Program-made: the position numbers and the translations under genes
Assembly (NCBI GenBank): GCA_006535965.1
Contig: QEAR01000021.1
Span: 186,549 to 250,548, forward strand
Direction: 5' to 3'
DNA: 64,000 nucleotides
From: Spizellomyces sp. 'palustris'
Lineage: Eukaryota > Chytridiomycota > Chytridiomycetes > Spizellomycetales > Spizellomycetaceae
Notes under the pieces: generated by a model
The model's database searches: none
Told to the model about the DNA's origin: nothing
What the model saw: only the letters and a program-made list of their open reading frames with translations
Shown: in pieces, positions 56,019 to 64,000 of the stretch
Layout of the letters: the number at the start of each line of letters is the position of its first letter
Numbering within the stretch: the stretch's first letter is position 1

Positions 56019-57662
56019 TGTCGGATAACTGGTTCTGCACATGATATTGCATATGCAGGTTTATGTGAGTGGCAAATTACTGGCTGAATATAGGTATATC
56101 GAATAGCTTGCATCGTGAATTAACCCATGTTTCAAGAGTGACAATATCATCTGTATTGTGTGCGGATACCAGCCGAGATGGGCAGTCTCAATACTATGTT
56201 TCGAGCGTTCCTATGAGTGCCGCTTCAGCCATTCAAGAGAGGAATTGTATCATGTCATCCGGAGTCTGCCTTGTTTATTTGCAGCCTGGGTTTCCCATCA
56301 GTAAATTAATCGCACACGAGTGTTCTTAGTCGTAATGGCAACTGTTGTCTATCAACATTATAGTTGGGCAGAGTTGTTGTGCTCTCCAGTGTCCTTAGAA
56401 TCCACCATAGTGATATTTCATGTGTCCTTATACTCTCTTCTGCAGTGACTGATGGGGAGTAAATTAACAGGCGAAGATCACTAATAGTTGTGGGTAGCCA
56501 ACGCAAGGGACGAAATCAGGGCCTATATCAAGTATGTCATAAATCTGACTCTAGCAATTTGAAAGTGTACTCAAGCCCATGCAGCAGGCAATTTGAAAAC
56601 CATGAGTTTGACGTTCTGGCTGGGATCTGTAAATGACTCTTCTATATGAAATGGGCACCAGGCATCTCAGGGTATCTCAGGGAATACCCCAGACGGTGAC
56701 TCTTTGCTGACCTTGGCACCGAGGAACGTAAATAGGGACCATGGAATAATGGAAGGCCACTATGGTGTCCTGAACGCCCACCTGAGGACGTCGCCAAAAC
56801 TTCTGCCAAGGTACAGGGATCTATTTCGGAAGAACATGTTACCATATTGTCCAATGTCTCTGGAGGCGCTGTTTTCCTTGGCTCCAAAGCCCCCCGTCCT
56901 ACATCCCGCAGTCGGTGCCTGAACCACCAGGAGACTACTACGGAGATGTGCCATCAGAGGCGCATTGTTTCTGATGAGTATTTACAATGCAGCTCTATAA
57001 ACGTCGTAGCAGAGAAAATATTGGCTGCATCAGTGTTGAGAGAGATGATAAAACGTTGGCAAGAAACGTGTCATTTGCAAAGGTAAAACCTGGTTACAAA
57101 GTGTACCAAGTTTTGGCGGGCGTAAATGGATAGTGAACCTCTGTGCTATACGCACCCAGCCCAATCATCTCTGGAAAACTACAATTGCCCTCCATATCTA
57201 TCGTTTTGACCGATCGTAAAAGTGTGACAAAACCACTTGTCCATCGTGTGGAGGGAATACCAGCCTGTAAGGCTTCAGCCCACAGCCTGATCCCTGACAA
57301 ACCCACCTTCAATATATGAAATCGGGCAGTGTTCGATATCATATCTGCAAACATTCCCTCCTAGTGAGCCCGCATCAAGAAACCCAAAAAGAAAAAGAAA
57401 CCCGTCGATGTGCCAAAGTTTAAAAATCCCAAATGCGTGGCAGGTTTCTTTTCGCTGATGTAATTGCCGCCAGCTGACTACCCCGCGGCTGTGCACTGAA
57501 GTTCAAAAGGGCCAAGCAAAAAGACAAAAAGCGCCCATCAGGTTAAGGAAACATTTTGCCAAGATCGTGTCTGGAATATGCAAAGCATCGTCAAGACGAA
57601 TTCAAAGAACTACAAATAGGAGCGCACACACACCCAACTCACCCCAACACAATTACACAAAA
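56019..57662. other. 1.6 kb intergenic region
   Basis: Between the NmrA-like gene and the RhoGAP gene. Small frames around 56640-57086 on both strands overlap and lack domains. The last 150 bp are A/C-rich, as in a leader. No feature called. Confidence 0.4.
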
Positions 57663-58933
57663 ATGTCTTCAAGCGATCTTCGTCCGTTTCTGTCCCTACC
57701 ACGTATACCTTCCACACCAATGATAGCCGTCTCCCCAGACCCGCCCTTCTCCCCAGGACCATCATATCCCTCGGACCCACCCTTCTCACCAGTGCCGCCA
57801 ACATCAACCTCCCCACCGCCCCTCCCGCGTCGACGAGCCATGCGCAAGAGCGATGAAACGCATTTACGTGTGCCAAGTCGGGCAGCAAGTTTGAGAGAAG
57901 AACGACAAAAGGAGGAGCAGGATCAGGGGGTTTGGTGGGCGGGGATTGCAAAATGGGCGGGCCGGTTGAGACGACCAAAGGAGGAGAGGAGGGATGGGTG
58001 GGAAGGTTCAAATAGGTATGCCCTCTTTTGGCTTGGCAATATGGGTGTTTGAATGATTGTATAATTTTATTTATATTTTAATTGTGATGATGGCAGGATA
58101 CACCAATCCACTCCTTCACCACCACCACCACGAGCCGGTACGCCCATGTCCCTTCCTCCCCGAACGATATCGCTAGAACTCGTACGCACTTTTGGCATCC
58201 CTCTGGAAGTGATAACAGACCGAGAACGGGATTCAGAGCCCGACCCAGTTGACAAGCGGGATCATGTTGCAGAGGGTGTCCCGCGGCTGGTGAGAGTGTG
58301 TGTAGAGTGGATTGAAGCAAATGGTTTGTAGTGTGTTTCCGTAGGTGTGTTCAGTTTATGGATGTTTGACATGTTTTTAGCGATTGACAAGGAGGGGCTG
58401 TATCGCGTCCCGGGATCACATCGGAAAGTCCAAACCTACCAACTTTCCATTGATACGGGCGCATTCGACTATGTGTTCCCTGTCCACGAATCCCCGCATA
58501 CCGTGGCGTCATTGCTGAAAAAGTATCTGGCGTCTATACCCGGCGGAATCTGGGGCGGAGATGACGTCAAGATCCATCTTCGGAATGCCATAATATGTAC
58601 GTTATCGTCATTTCACAAGTACCTACATAATGATTATATTAAGTGATTTGCATGGCAGCAACCCCACCCGCATTCCTCAATCCTCTCCTCCGGAAAACAC
58701 TAATATCCCCATCACACTTTAATCTTGTTCGTTACTTAACCCGTCATCTCTCCCGCATTACGGCCCACTCGAACACTAACAAGATGACTCCGGAGAATCT
58801 CGCTATAGTCATGTTTCCCGGTGTAGAAGCGTTGATAGAAGTGCTTGTGCGGAATTGGGAGGAGGTTTTTGGTAGGGAGGGGGAGAAGGCTGCTGAACGT
58901 GGGGTTGGGGGTGTTGCGCTTGCAGCAGAGTAG
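57663..58933 (+). CDS. RhoGAP-domain GTPase-activating protein
   Basis: About 350 residues in four exons. The first 130 residues are Pro/Ser-rich with SH3-ligand-like PPLPRRRA. After an intron (AATAG|GTATGC) the RhoGAP domain starts near residue 155: FGIPLEVITDRERD, VPRLVRVCVEWIEA, then IDKEGLYRVPGSHRKVQ, where the Arg of LYRVPG is the arginine finger. Next are HESPHTVASLLKKYLASI, NPLLRKTLISPSHFNLVR and NKMTPENLAIVMFPGVEAL with the NLAxVxxP pattern. It speeds GTP hydrolysis by Rho/Cdc42/Rac and so acts in polarity and actin control. The protein ends soon after the domain. In-frame ATG 57663 lies in a CAAAAATGTC context. Confidence 0.87.
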
Positions 58934-59198
58934 TGTAGATGGTGAATGTATGTTATGGTTGCACTTTAGCCGGGGTGGAGTTGGAAGTCAAAATGTTCTG
59001 TACATGTGGTTAGAGCCCACCTTTTGGTCTCGTTGACTGAACACCTGTCCTGTTACATTTCACGTCATTAGCGGACTCGTTCAATATTCAAAAAACCTGT
59101 TCATCCTTTGTACATATTCAATACCTCTATCCCCCTCTTACTGGCACACTCTCCTAAATGCCCTCTCTCGTCCCTCTTGCCCCTGGAGTCGCTCTGCT

Positions 59199-60282
59199 CT
59201 ATCTCTGTGCAGTCCCCTCCCTCGCCCCTCCCGGGATGCCACCCGCCCTCCCGCCCATCCCCATCCTCCTCCAATCCCCCGCATCTTCCCCCACAGCCCG
59301 CACAACTACCGTCCTTTCCTTATCTTTACTATACATTGCAGACGGCTCCAGCTCAATCCCCTCAACAGGCCACATTCTCAACATGGTGGTCATAATGTAT
59401 TGGAATGTGATCAACATAGCGTAGTGGAGACTGAGCACTACGAGCGGGACACCACACGTCGCAACCATGAGGCCGTACGGGCACTGCGATTCAATAGGCC
59501 CACAGAGCGTATCGGGATCTGTAGCATCGCAGGATGGATCAGGTCCACAGAGGGTCCAACATAAAGATTTCAAACCCGTCGACCCAATCGACAAGATAAA
59601 TTGGAACAGGAATGCAACGAGGAGGGAGATAAAGAGACGGCGAAAGATGACTCCTAAAGCGTTCCGGATTTTATATGCCGCGACAATGATGGCAATCCCG
59701 CATCCCCATTCGACTATAGCGGCATATCCAAAGAGGAGCGTCTCGGTTGTGTTGTAAAACTCAAAGAGCAAACCCGAGTTCATGCCTTTGATCATCCATA
59801 TGAGTTCGGCGAGAAGGAGGAGAAGAAGGAGGATGCAACCAATGATTTGGAGGAGGGGAACGACTTTTCGAGGAATCTTAAGGACCTGTATCAAAACAAA
59901 ACAGTTGGTTAACCCTTGCACCACACAAAATCTCGAGCAAAAAAGAAAAAAACACATGATGGACATTTACTATTTCAAATCTCTTGACCCGCTCGCTAAC
60001 GAACCAAATATACCCCATCATCGTAAAATACAAGACCCAATCCACACTCAAATACAAGACCGCAAAACTGGGTCTAAGGTTCGCACCTTGAACGAAATAC
60101 CCCGTCTTGATTGCAAACAAAATCAGAAACAAGGATACACCACTGGATATGAGGCCGAGGTGGAGATGGAAGGATGTGTAGTGTGTTAGCCAGGTTTTAA
60201 GACAAGTGAGGAGGGTTATTGTGGAGAGTATGAGGGCACCCCAGGCGTAATTGGAGGCGAGGTGGTCGGCGGTGTATGGCAT
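59199..60282 (-). CDS. Seven-transmembrane protein, unknown function
   Basis: About 330 residues in two exons; start MPYTADHLASNYAWGAL at ATG 60282, intron near 59890-59966. Seven hydrophobic segments can be counted: WGALILSTITLLTCL, LGLISSGVSLFLILFAI, AVLYLSVDWVLYFTMMGY, VPLLQIIGCILLLLLLLA, GYAAIVEWGCGIAIIVAA, LFISLLVAFLFQFILSI and YGLMVATCGVPLVVLSL. A Cys-rich loop lies before the last helix (CWTLCGPDPSCDATDPDTLC) and the tail is cytoplasmic, Gly/Arg-rich. GPCR-like topology, but no known receptor motif (no DRY or NPxxY). It may belong to a fungal-specific membrane family. Tail-to-tail with the RhoGAP gene. Confidence 0.65.
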
Positions 60283-60797
60283 CTTCGCGACGCCCAAATG
60301 GTGCCGGCACCGAATGCTTGCAAAACAAAAAGGATATGAGTGAATGTATTCCAGTAAGGAGGAAATACCCAACCTACAAAGTTTTAAACACCAACCCTGA
60401 AATAACGCAAGAAATTTACACCGATGAGATTGCCACAATTCCGATAACTAAACAATGTCAACCTTAAAGTGCGTCGCTGCGTCTCCCAATAGTAAGTAAA
60501 CCTTGTGATAAATATAGAAGGATCGATAGATGGAGGCTAGGTAATTGAGGGTATCTGTAGTGGCCTCCTGGTAGCGGATGCTGGTTTATGTAAGCCGATT
60601 AGGGTGAAGACCAACAAAGTCTCTACGATTCACAGACATCAAAGCCCAAATCCCCACACATAAACCAAAACCAATAGTAAAAAGAATGAGGTATCTTTAA
60701 GAGGTCATCTCCAAACACACACACAGACGTTGTTCAAACCAGATGTTTCTTGTAAAAAATCATCACATCAAACACCAAAATTAATGATATCGAAATT
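60283..60797. other. Intergenic stretch
   Basis: About 515 bp between the seven-TM gene start and the m-AAA stop. Nothing supported. Confidence 0.45.
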
Positions 60798-63317
60798 CTA
60801 TGCATCACTCTCTGCATCCTTTTTCTTTTTCTGTTCTTCTTGTTTCAACTTTTCCACCAACTCGTGTGCATCGTGCCCTTCTGGCGTGCCGAGAAACTCC
60901 ACATAGTTGCCAGTATCCGGCCATTGTCTAGCAATCCAACAAAGTCAACGTGGGCAAAAAGAAAGAGGAGAGACGAAGATGACTTACCTAGGTCCCAAAA
61001 GTTTAATCATATCTTCCCGACCAATAACTTCCTTTTCCAACAACAAGTCTGCGACTTTTTTGACTTCAGCACTTCTGTCCGTGAGAAGCTGGACGGTACG
61101 CTCGTAAGCAGATGCAATAATGCCCCGAACTTCTTGGTCAATGAGTTTAGCAGTTTCTTCAGAATAAGGTTTTTGGAACTGCTGTTCGCCGTTCGGGTTG
61201 CCGTATGAGATGTGACCGAGCTTCGTCATGCCGTACGTCATGACTTGGGCGTACGCCATTTTCGTCACTTTTTGGAGGTCATCTTGTGCACCCGTTGTGA
61301 TCGACTTGAAAAAGATTTGCTCGGATGCACGGCCGCCTAGGGTCATGCACATCATGTCGAGCATTTGGGAGGTGGAATGCAGGTATTCTTCTTTTGGAAG
61401 GTACTGTGCGTACCCGAGTGCGCCGACTCCACGGGGGATGATGGAGACTTTGAGGAGGGGGTGGGCGTGTTGGAGGAACCATCCAGCAACAGCGTGTCCG
61501 GCTTCGTGATGAGCAACAATCTTTTTTTCTTCAGGAGAGAGGACGCGGGATTTCTTTTCGAGACCAGCAATAACACGTTCAATGGCAGCCTCAAAATGCT
61601 TCTCCGTGACGGAATCGGAAAGCTGTCGGGCAGCAATGAGGGCGGCTTCGTTACAGACGTTGTGAACGTCCGCTCCAGAGAAGCCTGGAGTTAATGCTGC
61701 TAATTTCCGAGCAAGCCTTTCAATGTCCTCGGTCGTTTTGATAGGTTTGAGATGTACTTTGAAAATGTCCACTCGGCCCTTAATGTCAGGCCGGTCGATG
61801 GCAATGTGTCGATCGAATCGGCCAGGTCGGAGCAAGGCCGGGTCGAGAACATCAGGCCGGTTAGTACCCGCCAGCACAACAACATGCTCGCTCGATCCAA
61901 ATCCATCCATCTCAACCAAAAGTTGGTTGAGTGTGCTCTCACGTTCATCATTTCCACCGGCGTATCCACCCCTTCCACGCGCCTTTCCAATCGCATCAAT
62001 TTCGTCAATGAAAATAATGCACGGGGCATGTTTTTTGGCGTTGGCAAAGAGGTCTCGAACGCGAGACGACCCGACTCCCACAAACATCTCCACAAATTCG
62101 GATCCAGATACGCTTAAAAAGGGGGTACCCGCCTCTCCTGCCGTGGCTTTGGCCAAGAGCGTTTTACCCGTCCCAGGAGGTCCAGACAAAATTGCACCCT
62201 TGGGAATCTTTGCGCCCAACCGCTCATATCGCGCAGGGTCCTTTAAAAACTTTACAAACTCCATAATTTCCTCCTTGGCTTCATCCATTCCTGCCACATC
62301 CTTGAACTTGACCTTAACCTCCGTTTCATGGTTGTATAGCTTTGCCCTCGACTTGCCGATTCCAAAGATGCCTTGTCCACCACTCGCACCACCAGCCGCC
62401 CGCCGCGATAACCAGAACAAGACACCCACCATCAAAAATGTTGGCGCCAAGTTCAGCAAAATGGACATGGTGCTGAGCTCATTAATATAGGTCACTGGTA
62501 TACGTTCCCGTGCAGGGATCCCAAGCTCCCGTTGGGCCAACTCCAAGTTTCTCTCAAACGACTCTACGCTCCCAATCGTAAAGTAGTAGTGGGGTTGGTT
62601 GGCGGGCAAAGCACCGTGAGATGACGAACGAAGTTGAGGAGCATCAGGACGGAGGTACACGCGTACAATGCTTTTGTTGACGACTTCCAGATGATCAACA
62701 TAGCCCTTGTCGAGCATATTGGCACGGAAATCTTGCCACGTTATTTGCTGTTCGGAGGAGTAGTTGGACCAAAAGTTGTATAGCAAAAATGCGGCGGGTA
62801 GACCGTAGAGGAGGACCATGTTGGGGTTGATCTTGATAGTAAAGATCTCTATTGGTGGCGGAGGTTTTGGAATCTTGCCTGCAGTAAAAGATGAGTACCA
62901 TCACACCATTGTCTTTGCAAACGCACCATCCTTACCGCTTTTCCCCTTGTCTTCTGCACCCTCACTATCCCTCTTCTTTTGTCGCCGTCCCGTCTCCTCC
63001 CTCGAACTCTCCTCTTCCTCATTTTCACGTTCCTTCTCCTTTGGCTCTCTCTTGGGCGGCTTGGCAAAATGCTCAAACCCCTTTGGCAATTTCCGCTCCT
63101 CGTCATTCTTTTTCGGGTCACTTTCGGACGCCATGCACCGTATCGACGTCCAACTCTGCATCTCTAGCGATGATAATAGACGACTGCGGGCCAACGGTCG
63201 TCGCGTATGTGTGAGACAGTGAAAGGATTTGCGTGTGAATGAATGCCGGGTAGGAGCTGCGGACAACTGACGTGCGTTTCGCCAAAGGGCTCTCCCATTT
63301 TGTAGTAGGGAGGCCAT
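60798..63317 (-). CDS. Mitochondrial m-AAA protease subunit (Yta10/Yta12/AFG3L2, FtsH family)
   Basis: About 790 residues in three exons. ATG 63317 starts an Arg/Ser-rich mitochondrial presequence ([18 protein letters not shown]), followed by a charged linker with [17 protein letters not shown]. Exon 2 starts [16 protein letters not shown]. Two transmembrane helices ([16 protein letters not shown] and [16 protein letters not shown]) flank an intermembrane domain, the m-AAA topology; i-AAA Yme1 has one. AAA motifs: [47 protein letters not shown]. The zinc protease motif is HEAGH in [15 protein letters not shown]. The last exon ([17 protein letters not shown] ... DAESDA) is joined by a GTAAGT donor. 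It degrades misfolded inner-membrane proteins and processes MrpL32. All key residues are intact. Confidence 0.95.
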
Positions 63318-63742
63318 AATGTTTCTTATGCTGTTGGTTTACAGAGCGAAACAATTCACAAATCGACATTAACGAAAGCAAGCAAAGGAACCAGAAAACT
63401 TACATGGACCCAAAAAACCTCTATAGTACCGAGGTCCTACAATCTACTGCCAGATATCTGATCTTTTTTCCGCAGTTTTCACAACCCGATCTGAGGCTGG
63501 CGGCACCCTTTCCAAAGACTTCTGACGAACTTGAGCACGGTTACCATAGTGAAATACGAGCGATGTTTGTGAGTCAGCAGCATTTCCGGACTTCCGGACT
63601 ATGGCGGATGACTACGACCAACCGACTGGGGGCATTCTTAAAACAGGGCTTTTGCGATAATACATGTTTTACAAAATTGTCAAAGGTATCCATCTACAAA
63701 GAATCCTGCAAAATAAAAAAACGTAACCCCCAACTATCTATA
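63318..63742. other. Intergenic stretch
   Basis: About 425 bp between the m-AAA start and the subtilase stop. Nothing recognised. Confidence 0.45.
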
Positions 63743-64000
63743 CTACATCCAAACCGATTGTACAGTCTCCCAAACCAACTTCCATTGGCCCGTCAGCCCA
63801 AACGAGCTTCCTAGGCCCTCAAACCTCGTCCCATTTATCCCATTATACAACAGCTGATTGATACTCGCATTTAATGTCGCATTGTTGATGGCGCCTTTGG
63901 TGCTAATGTCTTGTATGATGGTATACACATCCCGAGCTGACGCAGAGGGATACAGGGACAAGACGACAGCCATCATCCCGGCAACATGGGGAGAGGCCAT
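63743..64000 (-). CDS. Subtilisin-like serine protease (S8), C-terminal part only
   Basis: The window ends inside this gene. The visible 85 residues start with the catalytic-Ser region MASPHVAGMMAVVLSLYPS (the TSMA Ser itself lies at or just beyond the edge), followed by a helix ARDVYTIIQDISTKG and the proteinase-K-type end NATLNASINQLLYNG. A short tail (GLTGQWKLVWETVQSVWM) ends at TAG 63743-63745. Likely secreted; the signal and propeptide are off the window. The tail after LLYNG may instead belong to an intron if the true last exon differs. Confidence 0.82.
   Translation of the reverse strand: MASPHVAGMMAVVLSLYPSASARDVYTIIQDISTKGAINNATLNASINQLLYNGINGTRFEGLGSSFGLTGQWKLVWETVQSVWM

Noticed and set aside
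56642-57086. Overlapping small frames on both strands
   Set aside because: They contradict one another and have no domain or splice support.

Overview
This window is eukaryotic nuclear DNA from a fungus. Genes are broken by many short introns (mostly 53-100 bp, with GT/AG borders). They encode fungal-type proteins such as a class 3 secreted lipase, a GMC oxidoreductase, a DOMON-cytochrome b561 protein, a MARK/Kin1-type kinase, a RhoGAP and a mitochondrial m-AAA protease. The mix, and the short introns, would fit an early-diverging fungus such as a chytrid, but no rRNA or other lineage marker is present, so this is only a suggestion. There is no sign of prokaryotic operons, CRISPR arrays or plasmid functions. 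All gene models below were joined by hand from open frames and splice motifs; start codons were taken only at real ATGs.

Layout. 1-7.1 kb, minus strand: meiotic MSH5 (cut by the left edge, with a very long N-terminal extension), an intracellular LysM protein, and a two-finger C2H2 factor. 7.9-11.8 kb, plus: a large chromatin protein with SET, bromodomain, zinc-knuckle and Tudor-like parts. 12.1-15.7 kb: a type I membrane protein, a membrane-anchored RING protein, and a small serine-rich protein. 16.3-23.3 kb: MARK-type kinase, DOMON-b561, and a MOSC/mARC-like protein. 25.4-31.7 kb: a tristetraprolin-type CCCH protein, an RtcB-family RNA ligase of the bacterial PrfH-coupled type, and a lone CBM48 protein. 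31.7-37.0 kb: a DNA-transposase remnant, a homeodomain protein with an altered recognition helix, and a UPF1-like helicase. 37.3-43.6 kb: a CLC chloride transporter with an altered gating residue, a small orphan ORF, and a protein made of two copies of one unknown domain. 44.8-50.5 kb: GMC oxidoreductase, GNAT acetyltransferase, tRNA-Leu(AAG), and lipase. 53.1-64 kb: fatty acid hydroxylase, NmrA-like reductase, RhoGAP, a seven-TM protein, m-AAA protease, and the end of a subtilisin-like protease cut by the right edge.

The genes do not form an obvious pathway cluster. The most unusual items are single-protein architectures: SET plus bromodomain plus Tudor in one chain; a PrfH-type RtcB in a fungus; a homeodomain whose near-invariant Asn51 is Met; and a CLC whose gating Glu is Gln. 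Two assembly-uncertain Ns sit inside a poly-C run near 54.69 kb.
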